Below, piece after piece: positions 37,217 to 46,080 of a stretch of DNA of 64,000 bases (position 1 is the stretch's first letter; each line of letters starts with the position of its first letter). Position numbers and translations under genes: made by a program. The notes below the pieces were generated by a model, which did no database searches, was not told where the DNA came from, and saw only the letters and a list, made by a program, of their open reading frames with translations. The stretch lies in assembly GCA_017397835.1 (NCBI GenBank), contig JAFQHV010000041.1:1-64000 (forward strand). Direction: 5' to 3'. The DNA is from Oscillospiraceae bacterium (GTDB lineage Bacteria; Bacillota; Clostridia; Oscillospirales; Oscillospiraceae).

Positions 37217-37341
37217 GAGTTTCCCACAGGGTGGGCGGCTTTATACCTGCGCGAAAAATTTCCGCAGCTCCGCCCTTGCCCGGCGGCGGGATCGGGGTCC
37301 CGCAGCTCCGTGTTATTCTATGCCCGCGGCGCTTTGTCCGT

Positions 37342-38466
37342 TCACTCCGCGTTTATGCGCTTCACCCGGCCCGTCAGGTCACACAGCAGCTCGTACGTGA
37401 TCGTACCAAGGTGATCCGCCAACTCCTCCAGCGGCTTGTCCGTGCCAAATACGGTGGCCACGTCCCCCACCTGCACTCCGGGCAGGTCGGTAACATCCAC
37501 CATGCACATATCCATGCAGATGCGGCCCAAAACCGGGGCCCGCACACCGTCCAGCACTACCTCAAGTCGGTTGGACAGCAGCCGGTGCAAACCGTCACCG
37601 TAGCCGATGGGCAGAACCGCCACCCGGGTGTCCCGGTCCACGCTCCGGGTGCAGCCGTAGCTGACCGCTGTCCCGGCGGGCAGCTGCCGCACCGCAGACA
37701 CCCGGGTATACAGGGACATGACCGGCTGCAGCTGCTCCCCCTCCAACCGGCAGGAGGGGTCGGGATAATGGCCGTACAGGGCGATGCCCGGCCGCACCAT
37801 GTCAAGGTGGGTACAGGGATATTTTAACGCAGCCGCGCTGGCAGCGCAATGGCGAATTTCAAAGGTAAGACCGTAAGTATTTTCCAGCCGCTCCAACGTA
37901 TCCAAAAAGCGGGTAAACTGCAGCATCGTGAACGCTTCGTCCCCGTCAGCGTTGGCAAAGTGTGTAAATATACCTTCCTTTACAAGGTTTGGAAATTCAA
38001 ACAATTCGGCCACTTCTTCCGCCGCTTTGTCCGGGTCATGGGCCAGTACCCCCACCCGACTCATACCCGTATCCAGCTTAATGTGGATGCGGGCCGTTTT
38101 GCCCCGGGCCACCGCCGCGTCGGACAGCGCCCGGGCCAGCTCCGGGGTAAACACGGTCTGCGTCAAGTCCGCGGCCACTACCCGGTCGGCAAACTCCACA
38201 GGGGTCACGCCAAAAATCAGGATGGGCAACTTGATCCCCGCATCACGCAGCTGCAGCGCCTCATTCACTTCCGCCACCGCCAGCATTTCACATCCCAACC
38301 GCTCCAGTTCGCGGGCAACGGTCACCGCTCCGTGACCGTAGGCATCCGCCTTGACCACGCCCAAAAAGCGGCACCCCGGCTGCAGCTGAGCACGCAGGGT
38401 CCTGTAATTATGTCCCAGCGCGGACAGAGACACCTCCGCCCAAGTGCGCGCGCATTCCAGTTTCAT
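37342..38466 (-). CDS. alr: Alanine racemase
   Basis: A 374-residue PLP enzyme converting L- to D-alanine for peptidoglycan. The PLP lysine is Lys39 in VVKADAYGHG; the catalytic Tyr region is in the C-terminal barrel (VSYGCTRSVDRDTRVAVLPIGY). Gene order lipoprotein-alr-mazF is shared with other Firmicutes. ATG follows AAAGAGGAAA. Confidence 0.96.
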   Translation of the reverse strand: MKLECARTWAEVSLSALGHNYRTLRAQLQPGCRFLGVVKADAYGHGAVTVARELERLGCEMLAVAEVNEALQLRDAGIKLPILIFGVTPVEFADRVVAADLTQTVFTPELARALSDAAVARGKTARIHIKLDTGMSRVGVLAHDPDKAAEEVAELFEFPNLVKEGIFTHFANADGDEAFTMLQFTRFLDTLERLENTYGLTFEIRHCAASAAALKYPCTHLDMVRPGIALYGHYPDPSCRLEGEQLQPVMSLYTRVSAVRQLPAGTAVSYGCTRSVDRDTRVAVLPIGYGDGLHRLLSNRLEVVLDGVRAPVLGRICMDMCMVDVTDLPGVQVGDVATVFGTDKPLEELADHLGTITYELLCDLTGRVKRINAE

Positions 38467-38490
38467 GGCTGTTTCCTCTTTCGTATCCCT

Positions 38491-39066
38491 TCAGTTCAGG
38501 GTAAATCTCTCAAATTCGCAATGGATGACCTGCCGTCCGTCCACGGCTACCTCGCCCCGCAGCAGACCGTTGTCCGCGCCAAACCACAGAGCAATTTGCC
38601 TGCCGTCTCCGGGCGGGTCCGCCGGGTCGCGGCAAAGGATGTAAAGTGTTTCCCCTTCCGTGCCGCAGCTGTCAATAAACCCGCTGCGAGCCGCCTGCAA
38701 AAGTGCGGCGACGGCAGACATGGGCGTCAATCCGTCCTCCGCCAGCGGGCCGGTTTCCAATACAGCGCCATCATATTCCAAAAAGCTTTCTCCGTCCCGC
38801 AGGCGGGCGGTCACGCCGGCAATTTCCGTCGGTTCCTGTACCGTCAGCACCGTTTCCCCACCGGCCGCCCGCGCATCCACCACGTAGGTGTAGACCCGCT
38901 GACCGTAGTCGGCGGTCACCCGCATCCGGGCGGTGCAGCCGTTGGCGGACAGATACGTCCCCCGTACTGCCAGCGCCCGGTCCATGGGACCTGCACTCCC
39001 TTTGCCGCCGCAGGCGGTCAGCAAAAGGCTTATCATCAGTACGCATACCGCAACCGATTTGCGCAC
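38491..39066 (-). CDS. LolA-fold lipoprotein, GerS-like
   Basis: A 191-residue lipoprotein (signal VCVLMISLLLTACGG, lipidated Cys at about 18). The mature part has the repeating beta-strand pattern of LolA-type proteins (RMRVTADYGQRVYTYVVDA; ETVLTVQEPTEIAGVTARL; ...GEVAVDGRQVIHCEFERF). It sits directly upstream of alr; in Clostridioides difficile the germination lipoprotein GerS is encoded just before alr2, and in Bacillus YdcC precedes alr. Function in spore germination is therefore plausible but inferred. GTG 39066 follows GGAGG. Confidence 0.72.
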   Translation of the reverse strand: MRKSVAVCVLMISLLLTACGGKGSAGPMDRALAVRGTYLSANGCTARMRVTADYGQRVYTYVVDARAAGGETVLTVQEPTEIAGVTARLRDGESFLEYDGAVLETGPLAEDGLTPMSAVAALLQAARSGFIDSCGTEGETLYILCRDPADPPGDGRQIALWFGADNGLLRGEVAVDGRQVIHCEFERFTLN

Positions 39067-39083
39067 AGCGATTCCTCCAAATC

Positions 39084-39914
39084 CTATTCTTCCAGCTCTT
39101 TGATCGCCCGGGGCAGCGCATCCAGCAGGTCGGTCGGGGTCATAGCATATTCCCCAAGTTCCGCCGCACACAGATCCCCGGCTCTTCCGTGGAGCCACAC
39201 GGCCATAGCCGCGCTCTGCTCCGGGGAAAACCCCTGCCCCAGCAGGGCCAAAATCACACCGGCCAGCACATCACCGCTGCCGCCCTTGGCCATACCGGGA
39301 TTTCCGGTGGTATTCACCCAGACCCGGCCGTCCGGCGCAGCGGTCACGGTGCGGTGGCCCTTGAGTACCAGTACGCAGTTGTGCGCCTTCGCGAACCCGC
39401 CGGCCGCCTTTTCCCGGTCGTCAATGGGCAGTTTGCACCCGCACAGGCGGGCAAACTCCCCTTCGTGGGGCGTTAAAATTGTAGGCTTGGTGCGCCGGTC
39501 CAGCAGGTCAAGATGATCCGCAATTGCGTTCAAACCGTCCGCATCCAGTACCACAGGAACGTTCAGTCCACGCAGCAGACGATGCACCGCCCGCTCCGCC
39601 CGGCGACCGCGTCCCAGTCCGGGCCCGACGAGGGCGGCATCGCAGCCGGCCATTTGCCTGCACAGCTTTCCGGGACACCCAGGCGCCGGTCGTACCATAG
39701 CCTCATCACACTTTACGGCCACCACGTTCCAAACCCTCTTGGGCACGTTCAGAAATACGAGTCCCGCGCCGGAACGCACGGCAGCTTTGGCGGAAAACAC
39801 CGGCGCCCCGGTGTAGCCCACGCTTCCGGCGAAGATCTGCACCCGGCCAAAGTCACCCTTGTGCGCCTCCCGCCGCCGTTGCGGCAGCCGAAACGTATCC
39901 TGATTCACTTCCAC
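39084..39914 (-). CDS. nnrD: ADP-dependent NAD(P)H-hydrate dehydratase
   Basis: A 276-residue ribokinase-fold repair enzyme that dehydrates damaged NAD(P)HX. Seen: KGDFGRVQIFAGSVGYTGA, AVRSGAGLV, LDADGLNA, LTPHEGEFARL, and the active-site GGSGDVLAGVI. The epimerase (NnrE) half found fused in many bacteria is absent. GTG 39914 follows GGGAGGTGG. Confidence 0.92.
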   Translation of the reverse strand: MEVNQDTFRLPQRRREAHKGDFGRVQIFAGSVGYTGAPVFSAKAAVRSGAGLVFLNVPKRVWNVVAVKCDEAMVRPAPGCPGKLCRQMAGCDAALVGPGLGRGRRAERAVHRLLRGLNVPVVLDADGLNAIADHLDLLDRRTKPTILTPHEGEFARLCGCKLPIDDREKAAGGFAKAHNCVLVLKGHRTVTAAPDGRVWVNTTGNPGMAKGGSGDVLAGVILALLGQGFSPEQSAAMAVWLHGRAGDLCAAELGEYAMTPTDLLDALPRAIKELEE

Positions 39915-39968
39915 ACTGCCACCTCCCAACACGCGTTTAGATTATCATACCACAAAAACGGTATGCTG

Positions 39969-40502
39969 TCACCCTCCCGTTCCAAAAAACAGCCGCACCG
40001 CCCATGCCGCCGCGCAAAAACCCACCAAATCAGCGCACAGCGCAGCCGGGACGACGTACCGGGTCCCGCTGACACGGGCGGCACCGAAGTAGGCGGCGAT
40101 AGCGTAGAAAGTGGTTTCCGTGGAGCCCAGCATCACCGCCGCCACCCGTCCGACGTAGCTGTCCGCCCCGTATGTTTCCATCAGCTCTGCCCCCACGCCC
40201 AGCGCCCCGCTTCCGCTGACCGGCCGCACCAGCATCAGGCCCACGGTCTCCGGCGGAACGCCAAGCCATTTCAACATGGGAGACAGCAGGTCCGCCGCCA
40301 GTTCCAACGCGCCGGAGGCCCGCAGCATATACACCGCCGTCAACAATGCGATAAGGGATGGGGCAATTCGCACCAGCGTATTCAAGCCCTCCCCCGCCCC
40401 GTGGATAAGGCCCTCGTACACGTTCACCCGCCTGCCCACGGCATAGATGCCTATGACCGCCAAAACCAGGGGTACGGGCATGGTGGTCAGCAGATCGGTC
40501 AC
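39969..40502 (-). CDS. spmB: Spore maturation protein B
   Basis: A 177-residue nucleoside-recognition (Gate) domain membrane protein required in Bacillus for spore core dehydration. LRASGALELAADLLSPMLKWLGVPPE, RPVSGSGALG and GSTETTFYAIAAYFG are typical. GTG 40502 overlaps the spmA stop codon (GTGA) and follows GGAGGG. Confidence 0.93.
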   Translation of the reverse strand: MTDLLTTMPVPLVLAVIGIYAVGRRVNVYEGLIHGAGEGLNTLVRIAPSLIALLTAVYMLRASGALELAADLLSPMLKWLGVPPETVGLMLVRPVSGSGALGVGAELMETYGADSYVGRVAAVMLGSTETTFYAIAAYFGAARVSGTRYVVPAALCADLVGFCAAAWAVRLFFGTGG

Positions 40503-41077
40503 GAACCATCCCTCCAAACTCGACTCAGCAGCTTCACTGCCGTGATACCCGCCAGCACGGACAGGGCCGATGCCAGCCACACCGCCGGCAGAATATCAAA
40601 GGGCTTTGCACTGCCCGCCGCCCCCCGCACCGCCGCCACCGTGGTGGGCAGCAGCTGGATGGAGGCGGTGTTGCACACCACCAGCATACACAAACTGTCG
40701 CTGGCGCTTCCATGGCTGCGGCGGGCCATTCGCTTTGCCGCCTCCACCCCCAGGGGTGTGGCCGCGTTGCCGAGTCCCAGCAGGTTGGCCGAGGCGTTGG
40801 CGGCCACGCAGTCCAGCGTCTGCCCGTCCTCGCCGGGATACAGGCGCTTCAGGATGGGCCGCAGCAGCCGTCCCAGCTTTTGCGCAAGACCCGAGCGGTC
40901 CATGACCTCCATCACCCCGGTCCACAAGCACAGCATACCACCCATAGCAAGGCACAGATCCACCGCCGCCTTTGCTCCCTCCACCGCTCCGGCGGCCACC
41001 TGCTCGCCCCGGCCGGTGACCGCTCCGCACAGCACCGCCACCGCCACCATGGCCGTCCAGATCACCGACATGGTCAC
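40499..41077 (-). CDS. spmA: Spore maturation protein A
   Basis: A 192-residue Gate-domain membrane protein, partner of SpmB. AKAAVDLCLAMGGMLCLWTG, ANASANLLGLGNAATPLG and LVVCNTASIQLLPTT are characteristic. GTG 41077 has GGAGGG at 6 bases; ATG 41071 is an alternative. It heads the run spmA-spmB-nnrD-lipoprotein-alr-mazF. Confidence 0.93.
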   Translation of the reverse strand: MTMSVIWTAMVAVAVLCGAVTGRGEQVAAGAVEGAKAAVDLCLAMGGMLCLWTGVMEVMDRSGLAQKLGRLLRPILKRLYPGEDGQTLDCVAANASANLLGLGNAATPLGVEAAKRMARRSHGSASDSLCMLVVCNTASIQLLPTTVAAVRGAAGSAKPFDILPAVWLASALSVLAGITAVKLLSRVWRDGS

Positions 41078-41210
41078 GTCCATCCCTCCTCTGCCCACCT
41101 ATATGATTTCGCTCCCGGTTGTATGTCCCTGACCGCCTCTTGCGTTTTCCATTTTCTTCCTTTTCCTGTCAAATTCCTTACATAATTTACAAATTTTTCT
41201 TGTTTTTCCG

Positions 41211-41238
41211 TTGACATCCAATCCCCATTCGATATAAT
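41211..41238 (+). promoter_or_regulatory. Promoter of abrB
   Basis: TTGACA at 41211-41216 and TATAAT at 41233-41238 with a 16-base spacer, in an AT-rich intergenic stretch shared with the divergent spmA run. Confidence 0.8.
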
Positions 41239-41284
41239 AAACTCAGAGAGAGAATTAAAACTAGAAAGAAAGGACTGATTACCT

Positions 41285-41527
41285 ATGAAATCCACCGGCA
41301 TCGTGCGCAAGGTGGACGAGCTGGGCCGCATCGTCCTGCCTATCGAGCTGCGCAACACACTGGACATCGCCCCCAAGGACGCGCTGGAGATCTACGTGGA
41401 TGGTCCCACCATCATCCTGCGCAAGTATGAGCCTGCCTGCATCTTCTGTGAAGATGCCCGGGACGTCATCACCTTCCGCGGCAAGAACGTCTGCACCGCC
41501 TGTGCCAGGCGTCTTGGCAATCTGTAA
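41285..41527 (+). CDS. abrB: AbrB family transition-state regulator
   Basis: An 80-residue swapped-hairpin DNA-binding protein. The N-terminal 50 residues are nearly those of Bacillus AbrB (KSTGIVRKVDELGRIVLPIE, KDALEIYVDG). The C-terminal part differs from the Bacillus one and carries two CxxC pairs (CIFCEDARD and CTACARRL), suggesting a small metal-binding knuckle. AbrB proteins repress stationary-phase and sporulation genes. ATG follows AAAGGA. Confidence 0.9.
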   Translation: MKSTGIVRKVDELGRIVLPIELRNTLDIAPKDALEIYVDGPTIILRKYEPACIFCEDARDVITFRGKNVCTACARRLGNL

Positions 41528-41541
41528 GCCGTTTTTCGCGC

Positions 41542-41573
41542 AAAAAACCGCTACCCTCACGGGTAGCGGTTTT
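41542..41573 (+). terminator. Terminator of abrB
   Basis: AAACCGCTACCC and GGGTAGCGGTTT with a four-base loop, followed by TC-rich sequence. Confidence 0.9.
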
Positions 41574-41587
41574 CTTTGTTTTCATTT

Positions 41588-41661
41588 AGAACAGGCCGGT
41601 GATCTTGCCGTCGGCATCCACGTCGATCTTCTCGGCAGCAGGAACCTTGGGCTGGCCGGGC
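41588..41661 (-). pseudogene. Duplicated 3' fragment of fhs
   Basis: 74 bases that repeat the end of fhs (41796-41869) with a single mismatch, 208 bases away. On the minus strand it still encodes the fhs C-terminus ([20 protein letters not shown] and stop), but the frame upstream meets a TGA after about 10 codons. It is a relic of a duplication or of gene replacement, not a gene. Confidence 0.85.
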
Positions 41662-41734
41662 GCGTCGTCGCAGGTTTCGTATCACTCGTTTCTCCACAGG
41701 TGAAAAAACTCGCTCACTACACTGCTCCTCCTTT

Positions 41735-41769
41735 CCCAACGCGAACCGCTTCGCTGGGTTCGTGTTGGG
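41735..41769 (-). terminator. Hairpin downstream of fhs
   Basis: Thirteen-base arms CCCAACGCGAACC and GGTTCGTGTTGGG, one mismatch (a G-U pair in minus-strand RNA is possible), loop of nine bases. No T run. It lies between fhs and its duplicated tail. Confidence 0.55.
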
Positions 41770-41793
41770 TCCCCGTCAGATGACCATGCCCTA

Positions 41794-43461
41794 TCAGAAC
41801 AGGCCGGTGATCTTGCCGTCGGCATCCACGTCGATCTTCTCGGCAGCAGGAACCTTGGGCAGGCCGGGCATGGTCATGATCTCACCGGTCAGGGCCACCA
41901 CAAAGCCGGCACCGGCGGACACCTTCACTTTGTTGACGGTGATGCGGAAGCCCTTGGGCGCGCCCAGCTTGGTGGGGTCGTCGGACAGGGAGTACTGGGT
42001 CTTGGCCATGCACACGGGCAGTTCACCGTAGCCCAGGCCCTCCAGCCGGGCGATCTCCTTGCCGGCAGCGGCAGAGAAGTCCACCCCGTCGGCGCCATAG
42101 ATCTTGCGGGCAATGTCCTCGATCTTGTTCTTGATGGGCTGAGCCACATCATAGGCAAAGCGGAAGCCGTTCTCCCCCTGCTCGATGCTGCGCAGCACCT
42201 CGCGGCCCAGTTCCAAACCGCCCTCGCCGCCCTTGGCCCACACCTCGGACAGAGCCACATTGACGCCGTACTTAGCACAGCTGCTGCGGATCAGTTCCAG
42301 TTCCGCTTCGGTGTCCTGTACGAAGCGGTTGATGGCCACCACGGCGGGCAGGCCGTAAACCTGCGTAATGTTCTCCACGTGCTTCAGGAGGTTGGGCAGG
42401 CCCCGCTCCAGCGCCTCCAGATTCTCGGCGGCCAGATCGGCCTTGGCCACACCGCCGTTGTACTTCAGGGCGCGGACGGTGGCCACGATGACCACGGCGT
42501 CGGGGCGCAGACCCGCAGCGCGGCACTTGATGTCCAGGAACTTCTCCGCACCCAGGTCGGCACCAAAGCCGGCCTCGGTCACCACGTAATCCGCCAGCTT
42601 CAGGGCAGTGTCGGTGGCGGAAACGGAGTTGCAGCCGTGGGCAATGTTGGCAAAGGGACCGCCATGGACAAAGGCAGGAGTATGCTCCAGCGTCTGAACC
42701 AGATTGGGCTTAATAGCATCCTTCAGCAGAGCGGTCATGGCACCCTCCGCCTTCAGGTCGCTGGCCAGCACAGGCTTATCGTCAAAGGTGTAACCCACCA
42801 CCATGCGGCCCAGACGGGCCTTCAGGTCGACCAGGTCGCTGGCAAGGCACAGCACGGCCATGATCTCGCTGGCCACGGTGATGTCAAAGCCGTCCTCACG
42901 GGGCACGCCCTGCATCCGGCCGCCCAGACCGTTGATGATATTGCGCAGCTGGCGGTCATTCATGTCCACGCAGCGCTTCCAGGTGATGCGCTTGACGTCG
43001 ATACCCAGGGCATTACCCTGCTGAATGTGGTTGTCCAGCATGGCGGCCAGCAGGTTGTTGGCCGCGCCGATGGCGTGGAAATCGCCGGTGAAGTGCAGGT
43101 TGATGTCCTCCATAGGCACCACCTGAGCCATACCGCCGCCGGCGGCACCGCCCTTGACGCCGAACACGGGGCCCAGAGAGGGCTCACGCAGGGCAAGACA
43201 CACGTTCTTGTCCAGCTTGGCCAGGGCATCGGCCAGACCCACGCTGGTGGTAGTCTTTCCCTCACCCGCGGGGGTGGGGTTGATGGCAGTGACCAGGATC
43301 AGCTTGCCTTTGCGGGGAGTATCGCGCAGGGCGGTGATGTCCACCTTGGCCTTGTAGCGGCCATACAGTTCCATCTGCTCCTCGCTCACGCCCAATCTCT
43401 TTGCAACGTCGGCAATGGGCAGCATTTTGGTGCTCTGGGCAATTTCGATATCGGTCATCAT
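41794..43461 (-). CDS. fhs: Formate-tetrahydrofolate ligase
   Basis: A 555-residue ATP-dependent ligase making 10-formyl-THF from formate, the entry of the methyl branch of acetogenesis and a formyl source for purines. P-loop [27 protein letters not shown] and [14 protein letters not shown] are typical. ATG 43461 (first of ATGATG) follows GGAGG; the frame is open 108 bases further but through the riboswitch. Controlled by the ZTP riboswitch at 43525-43600. Confidence 0.97.
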   Translation of the reverse strand: MMTDIEIAQSTKMLPIADVAKRLGVSEEQMELYGRYKAKVDITALRDTPRKGKLILVTAINPTPAGEGKTTTSVGLADALAKLDKNVCLALREPSLGPVFGVKGGAAGGGMAQVVPMEDINLHFTGDFHAIGAANNLLAAMLDNHIQQGNALGIDVKRITWKRCVDMNDRQLRNIINGLGGRMQGVPREDGFDITVASEIMAVLCLASDLVDLKARLGRMVVGYTFDDKPVLASDLKAEGAMTALLKDAIKPNLVQTLEHTPAFVHGGPFANIAHGCNSVSATDTALKLADYVVTEAGFGADLGAEKFLDIKCRAAGLRPDAVVIVATVRALKYNGGVAKADLAAENLEALERGLPNLLKHVENITQVYGLPAVVAINRFVQDTEAELELIRSSCAKYGVNVALSEVWAKGGEGGLELGREVLRSIEQGENGFRFAYDVAQPIKNKIEDIARKIYGADGVDFSAAAGKEIARLEGLGYGELPVCMAKTQYSLSDDPTKLGAPKGFRITVNKVKVSAGAGFVVALTGEIMTMPGLPKVPAAEKIDVDADGKITGLF

Positions 43462-43490
43462 AGGTCGTGTCCTCCTTCTAAATTTTCCAC

Positions 43491-43528
43491 AACAAAAAAT
43501 AAGGGCGCACCAAAAACTCGGTGCGCCC
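43491..43528 (-). terminator. Riboswitch-controlled terminator before fhs
   Basis: On the minus strand GGGCGCACC and GGTGCGCCC pair around an eight-base loop and are followed by a T-rich run. The first arm uses the last bases of the ZTP riboswitch (CTGGGC), so ligand-bound and terminator forms exclude each other. Confidence 0.9.
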
Positions 43529-43600
43529 AGACGGTCGGCATTTTTGGCGTTCAGCCGGTCATACTCCACGTGGTCCTTCCACTTCCGTCAGTCATATGAC
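43525..43600 (-). ncRNA. ZTP (pfl) riboswitch
   Basis: Minus-strand sequence contains the pfl motif in order: GACTGACGGAAGTGGAAGGA, CCACGTGGAG, a variable linker and CCGACCGTCTGGGC. ZTP/ZMP riboswitches sense 10-formyl-THF shortage and are common upstream of fhs. Binding should relieve the adjoining terminator and switch fhs on. Recognised by eye; a covariance search would confirm. Confidence 0.9.
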
Positions 43601-43608
43601 CTCGTTAA

Positions 43609-43637
43609 ACATATCACAATCCGTCCCTTTTTGTCAA
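43609..43637 (-). promoter_or_regulatory. Promoter of ZTP riboswitch-fhs
   Basis: On the minus strand TTGACA (43632-43637), 17 bases, ATATGT (43609-43614). The -35 lies inside the last codons of spoIIE and the -10 ends at its stop codon. Confidence 0.65.
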
Positions 43638-45980
43638 GGCTTGTTTATTTTCTCCGCATCCCGGCCGGCGGGCCAGCCGCACCGCCAGCACAGTGCGGTC
43701 ATCCTTGCCCGCCTTCTCCCCCTGGTGCTCCAGTGCGATTCGCGCCAGCTCCTTGGGGCTGTCCCCCTTAAACTCCGCCAGCAGGGCGCGCAGGGATTCA
43801 TCCTCTCCGTCGGGGCAGACCCCATCGCTGACCATCAGCACCCAATCTCCCTCGGCAAGCGTCAGTCGGGTGCAGTCGGGCCGACCGCCCCGCTGGTCCA
43901 TCCCGGCGGGCAGGGAGGTCGCACTGACCCGCCGCACTCCGGCGGCAGTTCGGATATACGTGGGGGCTGCGCCGAACTTCCACACTGCGGTCCGCCCGGT
44001 AAACAGGTCCATCTGCAGCAGGTCCACCGTGGTGAAGCCGCCCTCCTCCTCACTGCGCAGGGACAACGCCCCGTTCAGGATGGACAGGGCATTCTCCGTC
44101 TCCACGCCCGCCTTCAAAAACTGCTCCAGCAGGCGCACGGCCAGTCCGCTTTCCCGGTTGGCCCCGGCTCCGCTGCCCATGCCGTCACACAGCAGCATAT
44201 AGAGCTGTCCGTTTTCCTGCTTAAACCACGTTCCCGCATCCCCGCTGACCGGTTCCCGGTCCTTTTTGCGGGCGGCGATGCCGGCCACTGCCATAAACGG
44301 CTCACTCTGAGCCAGAGTCAGCACCTGCTCGCCCTGCTCCAGCACATACATGGGCATCCCCATCAAGTCGGCAAGTGTTGCTACCTCCCGCTCCCCCGAC
44401 AGCTGTGCTGCCGCCGGGCCGCAGACACGTACGCGCAGATGGTGATCCCGGTCATAAAACACCGCCGCATCTCCCTCCAGTCCCATCAGGGACAAATGCT
44501 GGCGCAGGCGGCGCTGGCGTACCGCATCAACGGTCAGCGGCTGACCCAGTTCCTGTGCCGCTTCACTCAGCAGTTGGGACAGCTGGCCGTACTGGCTGCA
44601 CACCGTCCTGCGGCTGTCCCGAATGCGGCTTGCGTACTGTCTGCGGCACAGCAGTCCGGTCAGCTCCCGGTTCACCGCTGCCAGAAATTCCCGGAACCGG
44701 ATGCACTTGCCGGAAAAGTGTGCCGGGAAATCCGACGGCTCTGCGCTTCCCCGCCGCACCATGGCCTCCGTGGCATCATTCAGAGCGTTGAAGGTCGTCA
44801 CATAGTCCTGCTCCCAGCAGTTGCTGCGCAGCGTACACCCACGGCATACCCGGTCCGCCGCGCGGTCAAAGACCGCCGCCGTATCGTGGTCGTTATTGGT
44901 GGTGCGGCGGAACGCCGAGCGCATGGTTTCGTGCAGGGTATGGAAGGCCTGTGCCGCCGCCTCCAGCCGCCCGCTGACATAGGCTCTGGCATCATCCTGT
45001 GCCTGCCCTTCCCGTTCCTGCGAAAACAGCCGTTCCGTCCGCTCCAGAAACCGTTTTGGCACCATAAGGAACAGCGCTCCTGCCGCGACCAGCTCACACA
45101 GCACCTCCACACGCAGACCGCCGTTCCACAACCAGAGCACGACCATCGTCCCCACCGCAGCAAAGCACACGGCCCCGCGTACCCGCCGCCCGGCAAACAG
45201 TCCGGCCGCCAATCCCGCGACCCCCATGCACAACACGTACACCGGTGTCTTTCCGCTGGACAGATCCATGGCCATTCCCAACAGCAGGCCAAAAATAGCT
45301 CCGCCGCCGATCCCAAGCCGGCAAGCCGCGGCCAGCACCGCCACCCCGGCCAACACGCGCCCCAAGGCGATATCCGCGAACAGGGTCAGCTGGGACAGGC
45401 TGATCAGTGCCGCAGCCAGCAGCAGGGCTCCTCCCACCCGCTGCCGTCCCAACTCCGGCCGCTCCGCCCCGGTCAATACCAGACGAAACCCATAGGCAAA
45501 CAGCAGCGTCAGCGCCACTTCGAGGATAAACACGATCACATCCCGGGTATGCCACCCCCGCTGGGACAGATAAATGAACCCCGCGCAGCCATTCATCGCC
45601 GCCGCTGCCACCGGCATCGTCCACCCATTGCGGTACAGCTTGGTGTCGCAAAAGGCGAATGCCACGGAAAAGGTCAAAATGGCGGCCGACACATACCGCA
45701 GCCCCTCTATCAGCCCCAGCAGTGTCACGTAACCCACGCAGGCACCCATCAGGGCAGCTGCCGCATGGATGCCCGAACCGGCGCCGGCCACCAAGGCCAC
45801 ACCAAAGGGTGCGCAATTCCCCATGATCACCCCGCCGGACAGCACCGCCGCCAGCAGAAAATAGCATCCCGCCCTGACGGCTCCCATCACCGTCGGCACG
45901 CCCAGCACCACCCGTCCCGACTGCACCGATTCTGCCCGAGCCCGGGCAAGGCGGGTTCGAAACCCCTGCATTGTTGCCAT
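43614..45980 (-). CDS. spoIIE: Stage II sporulation protein E (PP2C-type phosphatase)
   Basis: A 788-residue membrane phosphatase that dephosphorylates SpoIIAA and so activates sigma F in the forespore. The N-terminal half (about 35-310) has about ten membrane helices; a middle region follows with Cys-containing VCRGCTLRSNCWEQDY; the C-terminal PP2C domain (about 560-775) shows LLCDGMGSGAGANRES, TTVDLLQMDLFTG and LVMVSDGV metal-binding motifs. Length is near Bacillus SpoIIE. ATG follows GGAGGAG. Confidence 0.95.
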   Translation of the reverse strand: MATMQGFRTRLARARAESVQSGRVVLGVPTVMGAVRAGCYFLLAAVLSGGVIMGNCAPFGVALVAGAGSGIHAAAALMGACVGYVTLLGLIEGLRYVSAAILTFSVAFAFCDTKLYRNGWTMPVAAAAMNGCAGFIYLSQRGWHTRDVIVFILEVALTLLFAYGFRLVLTGAERPELGRQRVGGALLLAAALISLSQLTLFADIALGRVLAGVAVLAAACRLGIGGGAIFGLLLGMAMDLSSGKTPVYVLCMGVAGLAAGLFAGRRVRGAVCFAAVGTMVVLWLWNGGLRVEVLCELVAAGALFLMVPKRFLERTERLFSQEREGQAQDDARAYVSGRLEAAAQAFHTLHETMRSAFRRTTNNDHDTAAVFDRAADRVCRGCTLRSNCWEQDYVTTFNALNDATEAMVRRGSAEPSDFPAHFSGKCIRFREFLAAVNRELTGLLCRRQYASRIRDSRRTVCSQYGQLSQLLSEAAQELGQPLTVDAVRQRRLRQHLSLMGLEGDAAVFYDRDHHLRVRVCGPAAAQLSGEREVATLADLMGMPMYVLEQGEQVLTLAQSEPFMAVAGIAARKKDREPVSGDAGTWFKQENGQLYMLLCDGMGSGAGANRESGLAVRLLEQFLKAGVETENALSILNGALSLRSEEEGGFTTVDLLQMDLFTGRTAVWKFGAAPTYIRTAAGVRRVSATSLPAGMDQRGGRPDCTRLTLAEGDWVLMVSDGVCPDGEDESLRALLAEFKGDSPKELARIALEHQGEKAGKDDRTVLAVRLARRPGCGENKQALTKRDGL

Positions 45981-46030
45981 ATCCGTCTCCTCCTGAACAG
46001 GCGGACAGCTTGTCCGCCCTGGTTTGCCCC

Positions 46031-46064
46031 ATTATATTCCATTTTCTGGAAAAAGCGGGTCGAA
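46031..46064 (-). promoter_or_regulatory. Probable Spo0A-activated promoter of spoIIE
   Basis: On the minus strand TATAAT (46031-46036) lacks a good -35 at 17 bases, but TTCGACC (46058-46064) lies 21 bases upstream and is, on the other strand, GGTCGAA, one mismatch from the 0A box TGTCGAA. Spo0A-activated sigma-A promoters such as Bacillus spoIIE have this long spacing. Confidence 0.5.
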
Positions 46065-46080
46065 AACGGATGGCAAAACA

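Noticed and set aside
42379..43599. A 406-codon plus-strand open frame opposite fhs
   Set aside because: Antisense shadow of a highly conserved gene, rich in Gly/Gln/His; it also crosses the riboswitch region.
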